DNA from: Cubamyces lactineus
Lineage: Eukaryota > Basidiomycota > Agaricomycetes > Polyporales > Polyporaceae
Direction of reading: 5' to 3'
Assembly: GCA_022376465.1 (NCBI GenBank)
Contig: JACDTU010000012.1
Location: forward strand, 1,054,001-1,118,000
Length of the DNA: 64,000 nucleotides
Shown: in pieces, positions 1 through 12,326 of the stretch
Layout: each line of letters begins with the position of its first letter
How positions within the stretch are numbered: position 1 is the first letter of the stretch
Translations under genes and position numbers: made by a program
Notes under the pieces: model-generated
What the model was told of the DNA's origin: nothing
What the model saw: the letters and a program-made list of their open reading frames with translations, nothing else
The model's database searches: none

Positions 1-322
1 CCAGCAAGCGCGGACGCGCGTGAAACATACCAATCATGAGCCATGTTTGTTCGTTTGCCTGGGCGAGTTTCTCGATCGGGGATTTCTCCTCCTCGTTGTT
101 CGGGTTCCGGGAGCTGGAGGGCCCAGAGAGCTGAGCGCCTTGGGGTGGTGGTGGGGGACGGGTGGACGGACCGGCTTGCGAAGCTGGTGTCGCAATCCCG
201 TTTCCGTTCATGTGGTGATGGGTATGTGGGTGCGAGGGCGGAGGGAGAGAGTGGGAATGGTGGTGTGGGTCATGGAGGCGGATGTCGCGCTCCGCCTGGC
301 GGGGGGTGTGGCGGATAGACAT
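1..322 (-). CDS. CYC8: CYC8/SSN6-like TPR transcriptional corepressor, N-terminal exon (partial)
   Basis: The ATG at 322-320 opens a 97-codon exon that ends at a clean donor (GTATGT, complement of 25-30), leaving one base of the next codon. The rest of the gene lies beyond the left edge. The exon starts with a His/Pro-rich stretch, passes through a Ser/Pro/Asn-rich linker, and ends with SPIEKLAQANEQTWLMIG. In Cyc8/Ssn6 proteins a very similar segment immediately precedes the first tetratricopeptide repeat. Cyc8 partners the WD40 protein Tup1 in a general corepressor recruited by many DNA-binding factors, including in glucose repression. I infer the identity from this one segment because no TPR is in the window. 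A second in-frame ATG lies 36 codons downstream, so the true start could be shorter. A TATA-like element sits about 140 bp upstream. Confidence 0.72.
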   Translation of the reverse strand, partial: MSIRHTPRQAERDIRLHDPHHHSHSLPPPSHPHTHHHMNGNGIATPASQAGPSTRPPPPPQGAQLSGPSSSRNPNNEEEKSPIEKLAQANEQTWLMIGMFHARPRLL

Positions 323-459
323 GGGTGCGCGGACAAAGTGTGAGGGGGGACGACCACCTCGGCGGGGGGAGGGCGGTGGAGGGGTTGGGGGATGATGAGG
401 ACGGGGATTGGGGGCGAGACGGAGACGAAGGCGAAAGGGGGCCCTGGAGAACAGGAAGA

Positions 460-470
460 GGTATATAAGT
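460..470 (-). promoter_or_regulatory. TATA-like element upstream of CYC8
   Basis: GTATATAAGT on the plus strand reads ACTTATATAC on the minus strand. It lies about 140 bp upstream of the CYC8 start codon, a suitable place for a core promoter element with a leader of about 100 nt. The element is nearly symmetric, so it could also serve a plus-strand transcript, but no plausible plus-strand gene follows. Confidence 0.4.
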
Positions 471-3270
471 GGCTGCGGGAAAGAGATCAGGGCGCAGAGG
501 GAAGGCGATCAGAGATCTCACTCTCTCCAGAGCTCACACTGGCGCCTGCTGAAAATTGGCAAGATGGAATCTTTGTCAACACACGCGCCAACTTGGCCGT
601 CTCCAGGCAAATGCAAATTGCCCTTTCAGGAGCTCCCTCTCCCGACACATCGGCCCTTCCTCGGCAACTATCCAATCTTCCTCCAGATCGAGATAGCCCC
701 CTCGCCGGTTCGATGTCATACTCCTGCCTTTCCCGGCGTCCACACGCCCGCACAGCTCATGTCTCTCCTCATGTCATGTCTTCGCTTCCGATCCTGTCCG
801 TCGCTGTCTCCCGCTGGAACCTTCTGCCGCTCCGGGTGGTCGGGTTCCTCTTCCGCACTGCTCCCTTCCGCTTTCGCCTCTCTCAGTCTCTGTCCGCTAA
901 GCTTCGGCGCGTCCGCGTCCAGTCCAATCCTATCAAGATTAATACAGTTCACGTCCACCTGCCTCGGTCACGCCCTTCGCTTCCCCACACACATCGATAT
1001 GGCCGTCCTTCTCCCCCTTGCACTCCGCCACACCCAACGCGTGGCCGCCCTGCGACGTTCATTCCTGGCAACCGCTGCGCCGCGCCTGCAGATCATCGAG
1101 CCCTCCGGATATCACCCTTCTGCATTGTCTAGGCTCGTGCAGCGTGGGCCGTGGCCACACCCCGGTACCCGGTCGCTCTGCGGGAATGCGCCCACAAGAA
1201 GACGTCGCCAAGCTAAGCTAGTCTGAGTCTCGTTCTCGGCCATTTGCGGGCGGTCCTCCGCTAGGGAGGAATGTGTGTGTGTGCGTGCTCAGAGTCAGAT
1301 GGCCTGCACCGCGCCCGGCGTCCCCGCAGCGCGGCCCTCAATCGAGCACAGGGCAATCTCGGGCCTGCATCACCTCATAACGGCTGCTCCATTCATGACC
1401 GCCGTCTCGCGCCATTCGCTGATGTTGCGCAAGCGCGGCTGATCCTGCCCTATGCCGGAGAAGGCCCGCTCTGGTCCATCATCATTGCGAGTGATCTCTG
1501 GGTGGCTTCTCGCGCAAGTGCTGCGCGGCTGGAAGGTTAGGCCAGGGCAACGGCAAACGCAAACGGTGGTGTCAAGCAGAGGGTGCCGCCCACGGTTGAC
1601 AGATCGCGAAGCTGGGCTGGTGCGACGTGTTCCCAGGGACGCGCAGTGCGAAGCGATGGGGGGATGCCAGTGCCAGACGGGGTCTGGTTTCAGCGCTCGC
1701 GCTGGCTGTTCGAGGGCTTCTCGTTCTGGACGTGTGTGGGAGCGGCGTGCGGCCGGATGGATGGACAGAGTTGGACAGCTCGCACGCGAACCTCGAACCT
1801 CGAACGCTGCCCAGAAGGAGAAAACGCAGCAGAAGCGAGCGAGCGACCCGGCAGCTCGGGCAGCGCACGCGACACACCACACCACACTGCCGTGCGCCAC
1901 CCCACCCACCAGCGCACGATCGAATCTGCGATCATTTGCCCCGCTCGGCTCGGCTGCTCCTGGAGTCTGCGCCAAGCCTATTTGAGGCTAGATTTCGAGA
2001 ACCGGGAATTGGAAGGCGAGAGGGGTGGGAGTGATTCAGAGCGACGGGGAAGGCCACCTGCCTGTTTTGATAAGCGTCGCGGAGACGGCCGCGCTTGGGT
2101 CGAGAGACGCCGAGAGAGGACCCTGGTGACGTTCGCTCCTCTCCCAATCCCATGCCCAGTCCCACTCCCGTCTTTGCACCGAGGACCTCTCCCTGTCAAT
2201 GCGCTAAGCGGGCGTCTAGCGCGCGCCGGGTTGATCTCATCCGGGTTCACTCATTTCGTGACACAGCCTCCGTCTATCCTCCGTTCCCTCTGCCGGCCGC
2301 CTCCCGAGTCCCGACCACGCCCAGCCCAGACCATCCCGCCCTGATGCGTTGATGGATCATCTTATCTCGCCCGCCTCATTAACCTTCTTCAGCGCCCTCC
2401 TCCCGCCCGCCTCTCACCACGACACCCGTCGCTGACACACGTTCTCCTCACGGCGAAACCACCCAGGGTGGCAGCAAGGTTTATCGTCCTCGATCGCCCG
2501 TGCATTGTACCGTTCCTGGCATGCGGAGAAAGGGGCGACGCGGTCGCGCGGAGCGCGGGCGTTCTAAACCAATGAAGCCCCCCACCCACCCACGCCGTGC
2601 GAGCGTCGTTAGGTACACCCGACGGCACGAACGTCAAACTTAGCGTCCCGGGACGAGCCAGCTGACGGTGCTTGTGCCCCGCGCGCCTTCTCTATCTGTG
2701 CCCGATATGGCTCGAGGTGCGGTGCAAGGGTGCAGAGCGGTCGTTGGCTATTGGCCGGGGGACCCGCGACCGCCGCCGCCGGCAACCCGTCCGAGGCGCG
2801 TGATTGGCTCGCGTGTCCTCGGGCTGCATGCGGCGACAGCTTCCCCAAGGAACCGTGACGGAGCGCCCGCCCAGAGGGAAAACAGATTCAGACCCACAAC
2901 GTAAGGTGCCCGTGTCCCGAGAGCCCCCTCTCGTCGCCGACACCCGTGCCAAGTGCTGACGTGCTGACGAATGGGTCGCTTCGTCCAGCGCAGAGCCGTC
3001 CGCGCAAATCCCAGCTGAAGAACCGAAGAGGCTATAGGACCGCTCTCGGCCGATGACCCAGTTGCCTGACACCCGAGTCCAACGAGATCCACCGAGACGA
3101 CGAGCCTGAACAAAGTGTAAATCAGCGCATACGCGAACGTTCAACGAGCGTGAGCGGCGGTCGAAGTCGCGTCGCAAGTTGGATAAGCGAGCCACCCTCC
3201 GCCCGCTCGCGGCGTTGTCGTGTCGTGTGGGACGATCGCGTCGCTTCGAATTCGACGCGACGTCCGCCTC

Positions 3271-3323
3271 CATTCATTCGTTCGTTCATTCAGAATTCAG
3301 AATTCATTTCAGCCATTCATTTC
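3271..3323. repeat. Degenerate ATTC-type microsatellite
   Basis: About 50 bp are built from ATTC/GTTC tetranucleotides and two copies of AGAATTC. It lies in the long gene-free region and looks like a simple microsatellite. Confidence 0.6.
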
Positions 3324-5118
3324 GCGGTGCGCTATCTAGCCTAAGCTTCGGGCCCCGCGTCGAAATTGGATCATCATCGATCCCGCCCTGACTCCTGAGG
3401 CCTGAACGTGAACTCTCAAGGCTCCACGTCCAACCTTCGCTATTACGACATCCTCGGCACGCGATGCGAGGCGTGCGCATGCCCCGCGACTCGCGAGACG
3501 CAACGTTCGACGTTCGACGTCAGAGGACCCTATACCAGCACTTTGGGCACCCTGATGGCACGCCGACGCCGCTGGGGTAAACACATGTCCAATCCACGTT
3601 AAGTATATATGAATTGTCGATCGCGGACGCGGACTGCAGACATCGCGTCGTGCGTCATGCCCATTACGGCCATGGTCGAGCGTGTCGACACCAACATCAT
3701 CGACGACATCCATAACCGTTGACCGTCGCGCGGAGTATGTACTCGCGTATAAGGTTGCGACAGGTCCAGGGAAGCTCACGCGTACGCTTACATACTACTA
3801 CTAGACTCCCATGTGCCCATGGCCAATCGATGTACGGATGTACGTCGTACGTGTCATCGGCAGTTCTAGCGTCGCTGCGCATGTTCATATGATTTAGTCA
3901 GCAGCAATGTTCGCGCTGACCGTGCCCGCCGAACGGAGCTCCTCATGACACCTGTCAAAGACGAGTTAGAGCTTGAGCGTGAACTCGAGATCTGACGCGG
4001 CGGTGTGCCTCAGGCTAGAATGCGGAGGTGCACTAATGCGGGGTTTGTCCCGTACATAGCCTCTTTTGCCATGTTGGAGGCATTGTGCTTGAATGGCCCA
4101 ATGGGGATTCAGAGTAAGGCCGCACGTGGTACATAGGTCCTTTTGCCAACATACGTCGCTCACGTTCCAGCGTTTGGCAGTTGCAATTGCCTGCGCACAA
4201 ACAACATCATCCGCTCGTTCGACAACAGTTCGTTCTTCACAGAACAGATCAATGGCCAGTCTGTGCTCTCACCATACGACGCATCGTATCATCTATGTGC
4301 TTGTTCAACTGTTCATAACAGCCTTCTAGCAAAGAAGCTCCAGGACGCGGCCAATAATAGCCTCCCTTTACGTTCGGATTCGTACCGCAAGCTACCTGCC
4401 CAAACAACGCCGTCGCGACTCGCGACTCGCGATCGTGCCCCCGAACACCGCGCGCCAGTGCATAGCAACTTTGAACTTGCCACCGCCGCCGGGCCAAAGC
4501 CCTTCCTCTTCGCAGACGTCGTCATCACACGCAAGCCGTCCTACGCACGTCGCAAGCATCTTTGGGCGGAAATGAACGGGCATCGCCCGTGGCCGGCCGC
4601 CTCCCCTTAGACCTTCTCCTAGTCATCTGCCAACTACCAATTGCAACTACCTTCTACCGTCTATCGTCTGCCGCCCAACCGACGTCAATCGACAATACAG
4701 TGGTGCTATGGGCGATCCTCGTTACTCGATTACCCAACTCGACAGATCGATAAGACCTCAGACGGCCCGGCCCCACTCAAGTGCACACAGCCTTGCGCAC
4801 AGGTTGACTGACACTGGCCGGCCCCGCGCAGTGAGGCCAACACGACGGCGCTTCAGATAAAGCTACTTGGAGCCTTAAAGGAGGAATCGTCCCTCCAAAT
4901 AACCGTCCCATTACAGCATTTGCGATGTAGGCACCACTGATGCCAATGCCAGTATCGCTTGAACGTCCAGAAGACCGGGCGCAGAACGGGAGACGAGGGC
5001 GACGGCGCCTCGGCAGGACGCCGGCGGCGAAACAAGCTTCGTCCCCCTGCCTGCAGCGCGCGCACCGGGTTTCGAGAAAGACGATAGCAAAGGCCGCATC
5101 GAGAAGGCGAAGAGGCGT

Positions 5119-5166
5119 TCCAACGTCCAACGTCCACGGCCACGGTCCAACGTCCAACGCCCAACC
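5119..5166. repeat. Short tandem GTCCAACGTCCAAC-type repeat
   Basis: The unit CGTCCAA recurs five times with small interruptions across 48 bp. A (GTAC)n tract follows at 5211-5222. Related AACGTTC units occur at 3501-3520 and 8622-8640. These are simple repeats with no evident coding role. Confidence 0.55.
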
Positions 5167-8100
5167 TAGTCCCAATCAGGCTCGCGCGAGAGCCGAGACA
5201 CCGAGGCAACGTACGTACGTACAATACGTACAGGTAGCTTTACCACGCAGAACCACGAACCAGGCGGGCGGCTGCGCGAGCTTCTCGGAAGCCCCGCGTG
5301 TACATAGCACAGTACAGCACACGTTTCTCGATTCCGAGGCTCCTCCGGAGACAGTCGGCGTGACCCACAAGCTCATTGAAATTCACAGCTGCTGCCGCCG
5401 TGCGAGGCGCACGCGGGAGCTTAGCCGTGGAGCTTGGCAGAACGAACTTGGCGGCGCCGCGGGTCGGCTCAGGGAGCGTCAGTCCAAAGGCAATTGCCAT
5501 CGACGGCGCTCGATAAGCGACGCCGCTGAGCGACCGACAGAAGGAGACCCTATCAGCATTCAATAGTGAATACCGAATGCCGAATACCGTATTGAATTGC
5601 GAATTAAGCAGGAATGAATGGCAGGAGCAAGAGCAGGGGAACGTCGCCCAGAGAAGCGGCGTTGGGGCCCACACACTCGGCAATCCCAATGGCGTCGCGG
5701 TCGTCGGCAGCCGGAGAAAGAGGAAAGCAGGACGCGCAAAGGTTAAATTTTGCGGCACGTCAACGAGGGGCCGAGAATGGAGGACGTCGACTGATTTAAG
5801 TACGCGGTCGGGCCATACAAAGAGCGGGCGAGCGCCCTCCACTTCCTGGATGCCGGATTCGGGTCGCCGCGTAACGAGAGCTGTCGCAGGGTATCACCAC
5901 CGCAGCGGTATACTGCGCTATTCAAGGCAGAGCTCCAAGCAGCGTGATATCCGGGAGCGGTGCGCTCTTTATGGGGACCCACCATGGACCCACCTAGCCA
6001 CCCTGCACACCCAGACCACCCGCACAAGGTTATGTTGGCCGGGCAGCAGGCAGCAGGCAGCATACAGATCATGGGAACGAACACAGAGCGAAAGGCTCCG
6101 AGCGCGCGTGTGCGAAGCGAAGCTGCCACCGCGAGAGGTGCGGCGGGAGCAGACAGGCACACCGCGCAATTAGGAGTGAAGAGACTATCCCAAGAGCCGA
6201 ACCTCTGTGCGTCCCCGTCTGGCGGAGACGATCTATTCATTTGGCGAATGGGGGGTGTGGGAGGGGAAGACGAAGGCGAAGGCTGAATGCGAGGGGCGAA
6301 GAGGAAGAGGAAGGACGGAAGCCGCACTCCGCTCTACCGCCAAGTGAAGACGAGGGCGCGTGTGCGATGCAGCGCAGAGCAGGGGACCGGGATCGCCGTG
6401 GACAAATCGCCTCGTTCCCTCCAGAGCCCCAGGCCGCGGCGGCGTGCGACTGCCCGCGGGTCGAAAAGGAAGTGCGAAGGCGGAAGTCGGCGGGCGGACG
6501 GTGGACAGTGCAGCGAAGACGGCCCCGTGGCCCGGTTATTTCTGGGCGGCGGAAGGCGCGCCTCGCCGTCGGGAGGTGCGCGCGCCTCAGAAGGCCCTTA
6601 GCGTGGAGCCTCGCGGGTAAGGCGGCGAAAGGGCGGCACGCGCGACATTGAGCGAGGCCAGCCTGGGGAACCGCAGTGCTTTCGGACGCTCGGTTCTGAT
6701 GCACCCGAACAACATGGTTCGCACCGCCGCCGCGAGGCTGCAATGGGTCAAAGCCAATCTTCGCGAAGGTCCGCAGCCCACTAGAATGGGCGCAGAAGAC
6801 CAACGCCCATGTGAGATCGGGGCCTGTAGTGGTCAGATGCCATTGTACTCGGGGTGAGTGCGAATCATCACACGGTGGACAATGTCATGGTGCAAACAAA
6901 CCTTGCTATAACATATTCCTTGCTGTGGGAACCGCTGCTATGGATCGCGATAAGCCTTTAGACGCCGACGAGCATGAAAGCTGCATTGCCTCGGGATTGC
7001 AGAAATGTCCACGTTTCGCACGAGCTTATTCCTGACCGGGCTGCGGCTCCCCGGATTTTCTCCGTGGCAGCGGCATTGGCGGCATCGGATATGCTTGCTG
7101 ATATGTACGATGCACCGTGAGCTGGGAAGACGTCCATCAGTCTCACAACGCCCCCCCTCCGGTCTCGGAGGGAAGCACACAATCGCGCAGCGGTTCAGGG
7201 GAGGGAAGGCAGGCAAGGAAACGTCCTGGATATCACAGCCATCCAGCGCGCACGTACTATGCTTCGATTGGCTAGCTTGTAGAGCGGATCCACGCTCGCC
7301 CAACTTCGATCAGTGGCCGCCAGTGCTCCAAACGGTCATCAGGGTCCTCGGGCGGATGCGTTCCGACGTCTGGCTGCAAGCATACCCGTCTTAAACGACT
7401 GAGGGGTCCCGGCATCTACACGAGGTGTGAGGCATGGCGTAAACGATGACGGAGTGACAGGAGACTTGATACGCCGCAGAAGTACCTAGACTGCAGGGTC
7501 CGAAATCATGAGACGAATGCTACTTCAGAAGCGGTGGATCGCGCTGCGCCGCTCTGAGCTGATATCTGAATTCCGGGAACAGTCAATACCTTAGCGCGGA
7601 GTCAATGGAGATGAAAGCCCAACCAGAGATGAGCAAGCGGGCGTGACTACCGCGTCAAGAAGCATCATAATTGACCCCACCCGCGCCCTGAGACCGAGCC
7701 CAGAAGCATGGACGGAAGCAGCCGCGCGGAGCCCATGAGAAAGGTTGCAAGGGGGGGTTCTGAACCCTGAGGACGTGTTTCCGTGATAAGTCCCTGACGC
7801 GGTATATCTGGATATCTGGAAATCTAGATATCGTAGTCCAGAAGTCAGCGTCAACGAACCTCTCCGCCCTGTGGTCTGATGGATTAGAACACGTCGCTGG
7901 CTTTCTGTTATGATACCGCCGGTACAGAGCCCGAGATTGCGAGGACGATCAGACGGGGTGGGAAGAACGGTGAGAAGGCGTTGTATGCCGCTGATACAAG
8001 TTGCCACATGTTCAGCATCACACACTGTATCCAGATATCGCCTGGGCCGGTCTTGCGGGGTCGTTAGGACGCCATAGGGGTAATATACGAGCCACCCATA

Positions 8101-8621
8101 CAGATGTACAGATGTGGCCATGACGTGCCTCAGTCTAGATGAAGACTAGGACGGCAGGCTTACCTCAAGCCAACTCTGCGCTTCAAGTTAGACCATACTC
8201 TAGGCAAGCTGGCAAACGCACCGCCTGTCTCATCGATACGCGCAGCACGCCCGAACCTGGACGAAAACGCCCGGCACTAACGCGCAAATGGTCGCAGCTT
8301 CGGATGGTGATGTCGATCGATGCTGGGAATGCGGCCACATTGAACGCGCGTTCCCAACGTGACAAAAGCCGCAGTGTGGTGTGAGGAGCTTGGACCTGAT
8401 TGACGGCATATTGTGCAAGCGTTCCACCGCCGGTGTCCGAGCTAATTTGAGAGAACCGGAGATGAGGAGAAGATGTTCTCAAGGATTGACGACCGTGTGG
8501 ATTGGGACGCTGCACAGTCGCAATAGGCTTCGCTCCAGATTGTGGGTTGCGGCGAGCCCAGACACTGCGAAGAAATTATAAGCATCTTGATCGAGCATAT
8601 CATCGAGGAGAGAGGAGAGGG

Positions 8622-8640
8622 GAACGTTCAACGTTCAACG
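8622..8640. repeat. GAACGTTCAACGTTCAACG tandem motif upstream of the SERF gene
   Basis: Two and a half copies of AACGTTC stand about 210 bp upstream of the SERF start codon. The palindromic core GAACGTTC is also seen at 3135-3142 and, less perfectly, at 3501-3520. It could be a protein-binding site or a simple repeat. Confidence 0.4.
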
Positions 8641-8847
8641 ACGCTGCGAATTCGCGGACGCGTCGCGCGAGGACAGCGCACGATCATGTGACACGTCACG
8701 TGCCTGGCCCACAAACGTCGACGAGTTTCGAGAAACGCAGCTCTGCCGCCTGCGAGTCCGAGTCCGCGTCGGATGATGGTTGTCTCACGCACAACTTGAA
8801 CCACAACCTCCACGTCGATACCACAGCACCCAGGCGGAGAGGGAGAG

Positions 8848-9248
8848 ATGACTCGTACGTCTGTTCTGTCGCTGCTGCTATGGACTGCCTCGATTCACTG
8901 CAGAATCTCCGCCACGAACGCCATGATTCTACAGGTGGCAACCAGCGGGAGATGGACCGCCTGAAGGCGCAGAAGAAGATGCAGGCGAACGCCAAGAAAC
9001 CGAAAGAGAGTGCTCAATCATTGCAGGCGCGGAAGGAGCGGTGAGTGATCGTTCGCTGCAGCATTTCTACGTACTTCGCCGCTCACACGACGTCACTGCA
9101 GGGACGCCGCAGCGCTGCGTGAGAAGCAGAAGGTGAGCAACCTCCGCGGGGTGTTTCATTGCGAAGAGCACTAACACATGTGCTATGCGCCCTACAGAAG
9201 AAGGAAGAGGAGAAGGCAGCCCTGGGGGCAAACGGCGGCAAGAAATAA
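8848..9248 (+). CDS. SERF/4F5-family small basic protein
   Basis: Four exons (8848-8854, 8935-9040, 9102-9132, 9198-9248) join in phase to a 64-residue protein. It begins MTRGNQREMDRLKAQKKM, the signature start of the small EDRK-rich factor (4F5) family, and is Lys/Glu/Ala-rich and probably unstructured to its end at GGKK. Family members in animals accelerate aggregation of amyloid-prone proteins and bind nucleic acid; the fungal role is less clear. The first exon is only seven bases, ATG plus one and a third codons, and would be missed by a plain ORF search. The start is fixed by the conserved GNQR motif, whose first codons are rebuilt only by this splice. The nearest downstream gene is convergent. 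Confidence 0.9.
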
Positions 9249-10087
9249 CACTAGTGTCGGGAGGGCTCCCAAGCGTCACCCATCCGTGGCTGCTGTTTGT
9301 TTGGCGTGTATCAGCGACTTGGATGGATGGGTGTGATGGTCCTCCTGGTGGGGGTGGTGGATGGATACTGCGGGTGGCAGCATGGACAGGTTATGATTGC
9401 TTAATGCACTGGCTCGAGGTCAGCCAGATTCCGATCCGTTCAGATGTATCTCATATAGGCTCTTCAATTCGCTTTCGTTTCATGATCTCATCTGCGATTT
9501 GTGTTCGATGTTGCAACCAACTCATTCCAACGATCAATCCAGCAGGATGGTCATGCATGAGGTGTCCTGAAGCAGGGCGGGGCCGTGCGCGTCTGCCTAG
9601 CTTTCTCTGTCGGTATGCTTGTCAGTCTTGGTTCATAAGCAGTACTACAGATTACTCACTACAATGGGTTGTAGGTTGTTGCGTCAGACCAGGCTTGCCG
9701 AAGGCTACGATTATCGCTCTGTTGCGCGACTACGTTGTCTGCATCGCCCAGGCCACGCAGTTCCTAAACACCTGCAGCCACTAAGCGCATTGCTAGTGAC
9801 GACACGCCAGACCAGCACCATGAAGAACGCGTTGAAAGGCAGCTCCCATACGCAAGATCGCTCAGGGTCCACACGACAGCGATACGTACGCCAACTTCAT
9901 TCAACCGCTCCTCACGTTCTTCAAGGTTCAGACGCATCTTCATTCGAGAGCGCGTGAAATCCGGCTGAAAATAGTGCATTACAATACGATAAAGACCACT
10001 GCGAATCCATAATATAATAGCAATACGACCAGCAACATCAAGTCCCCTATACACCACGGTGATGCACCCAAACGACGCATGCTCACG
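9249..10087. other. Intergenic, no gene seen
   Basis: About 840 bp lie between the 3' ends of two convergent genes. It is more AT-rich than the flanking exons and presumably holds both 3' UTRs and polyadenylation sites. No open frame with family resemblance was found. Confidence 0.5.
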
Positions 10088-12326
10088 TCAACGCTCGAGG
10101 GCGTCCGACCCAGAGTAGTCAACGCGTTTGGCATCGGCAACGTCAGCTTCGTGCTTTTCGGATTCGTCGGATCGGTCCCCCTCGACGTCTGACGCGTGCG
10201 GCAGGTCGTCTAGGTCGCGCTGGACAGTCCGCTCGACGTCGATGGTAATCTCCATATTCTGTGCCAAAGAGGTAAGGCTGTGTCAGCATGCGGCTTGTCG
10301 AACGACTCGACTCTGACACGTACCTTGGGGTGACTAGCAGACAGGCCCCCGAAGCGATGCTGTGAGTTCATCAGAACCAGCATAGCAGTGTCATTATCAT
10401 GATAGGAATACTCACCATGTCTCTTGAGGCTTGGCTGTTAGGGAACATGAGGGGAAGCGCGAAGCCTTCGCCTGCATTGCCCGAGCCTTGGGTCTTGTTG
10501 GCCAGCGTCTTGCGTGCGTTGAGGCTATTGTGCGTAAGCAATAGAGCGGAGAAGACGCCCACAATACCTTGCCTACCTTGCTAGGAAGGAGTTCGCATAT
10601 ACTGAAGACGAGACACTCAGTTCGGGTATCGCCTGTGGAAGACACTACGGCACGTACGTTTGTTGATCGCCAGATGCAAGCCGAGGAAGGCGAAGTTCCT
10701 TCGCATGAACAACCACTGCCACAGGCTGTCAACCACGGACACGGTACGGCGATGCAATTCGGATGCACTTACGAAGAAGAGCGATAGACAGGTAGCGACA
10801 CTGCGGCGCCGCCATCAGAATGTGGACCCAATCAAGAGGGGAAGACGCGTACCAAGTGATCATCCCGTTCTCGACAGTGTACAATGTTAATACATCGATG
10901 AGGCGGTTCATGCTAGAACGACCGGTGAGCACCCCGTGATGGCATCCAAGATTCTGAAGTCACTACGAACCGTACGAAGGCGGTGCGCGCCCGCCGAATA
11001 TAGTAGCACATTATGATAGTGACGAGAACGTCAAGAGACGCAGACACCGCCAACCCCAGGGTGAACACCCACTGAACGACAGGTCTTGAGAGGTGGGAGC
11101 GTGGATGATGGGCGTATCAACTCACAGAGAACTGGTCCACGAATGTTGGGTAGTCGCCAAGGCGAATCCTAGTGCACGAGTTAGTCAAGTCGTGGCCCAC
11201 AACCATGGGTAAGATCGCCTACATCTCCGCCGTGGTCACTATCATGCATAGGTCAATTCGTACGCAGGCCTGCTATGAGATACGCAACAATGCTTACCTG
11301 ATGCAGCACCTAGAAGAGTAGAGCGTCATGATCAGCAGAACGATGTTAGTGGATCCTATAGTATACTCACTGACTCGCAACAACGCGAGCGCTATCTGGC
11401 ATGGGGTCAGCCAATTTTCAAAGTACGTCTTGCCTGAACATACCAAAGGAGCGACGATATACCAGTTCCCTCTACTCACTGGTGAGATGCGTTAGCACGA
11501 AGAACCGTCTGTCTTCTGGGACTCACTCACATGAATGTATACGTTGAATGAAGAAGCTACCCGGGGCGCAAAGGCAATTCAATTGGTGGGCCACGAAGAA
11601 CGCTATATTTCAATGCACATACCAATGTACTATGGCTGTTGTAACCGCCTGGAACGTGTGGTCACGACGTCGCTCACTCATGAGAAGTGCGATGGACTGA
11701 CCGTCAGGGCGATTGTCACCTGATCCGATTGTCAGTTATACACGTATGTACTACTAGGGTTGTAGCATAACATACCGCTATGGACCTGGGCGACACATGA
11801 GCGGATGCAGTTATGATGAGTGGCATCAGACGCACCACGCGATATTATCCAGTGCACCATAGTCCCCGTAATGTACAACCAAGTTCTCCCAATTTGCAGT
11901 GCAGACCATTGCGGAGTGTGTGAGATCGAGTAGCCTTGATACATCGTAAGCTATCGTAATGGCGAGGGATCACCTAACTCGCGAGACGAACCATATGGCC
12001 AGAACCTAGGCGCACACGACATACAGTCAGCGTCTCCGAGCGTCTGCCTGCCCTTCTAGCATGACCACTTACCAGAAACTTGATACGGCGTCGGTCTGTA
12101 TGATACACTTGAAAGTACAAAGCAATCTGCATGAAAACCGCGCCCGAAAGGCTGAAAGGCGCGAAAATGAGCTTGCAAAACTCGTTGCACTGACGTAACT
12201 AGACGCTTACAACAGCGCGACAAGCCCCCCTAGGAGCACCGGAGGAGGAGAATGGTTGAAGACGGTCCGTGCATCCTGAAGGGCCTTCCCTGAGCTGTCC
12301 AGTCCGATGCGTACAGTGGCGGCCAT
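10088..12326 (-). CDS. DUF6534 seven-transmembrane protein, 20 exons
   Basis: I traced twenty exons that close in phase to 366 residues: 12326-12211, 12151-12073, 12005-11992, 11934-11832, 11719-11702, 11648-11623, 11556-11531, 11478-11444, 11395-11371, 11309-11298, 11238-11223, 11168-11126, 11071-10971, 10912-10853, 10800-10773, 10715-10658, 10601-10577, 10524-10416, 10359-10324 and 10258-10088. Seven hydrophobic segments result. Hallmarks of the basidiomycete DUF6534 family appear in order: LLDLTHSAMVCTANW, ENLVVHYGDYGALDNIAW, SLSRGNWYIVAPL, TTAEMIRLGDYPTFVDQFS and INKLYANSFLASLNARKTL. A charged cytoplasmic tail follows. The function is unknown; the topology resembles a receptor, but no ligand or partner is established. 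The family is typically expanded in agaricomycetes. Exons of 12, 14, 16 and 18 bases make this gene almost invisible to ORF scans. The smallest exons rest on phase and motif continuity and could be misplaced by a few bases. Confidence 0.85.

Larger units (their letters stand above)
323..8847. other. 8.5-kb stretch without a recognisable gene
   Basis: The first 7 kb are GC-rich and full of open frames on both strands, but none shows a domain, a family resemblance or an exon chain I can join. The long frames overlap in several phases at once, which is what GC-rich non-coding DNA produces. Short tandem motifs are scattered through it (see 3271, 5119 and 8622). It separates CYC8, transcribed leftwards, from the SERF gene, transcribed rightwards. 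It may be an extended regulatory region or carry unspliced leader or non-coding transcripts; nothing here decides that. Confidence 0.6.

Noticed and set aside
392..2344. Long overlapping plus- and minus-strand open frames of 200-270 codons
   Set aside because: They overlap in up to five phases in GC-rich DNA, have low-complexity Ser/Arg/Pro composition, and show no motif, initiation context or exon chain.
6237..6803. 188-codon minus-strand frame overlapping a 136-codon plus-strand frame
   Set aside because: Arg/Ser-rich composition in both directions is the shadow of high GC content; no family resemblance.
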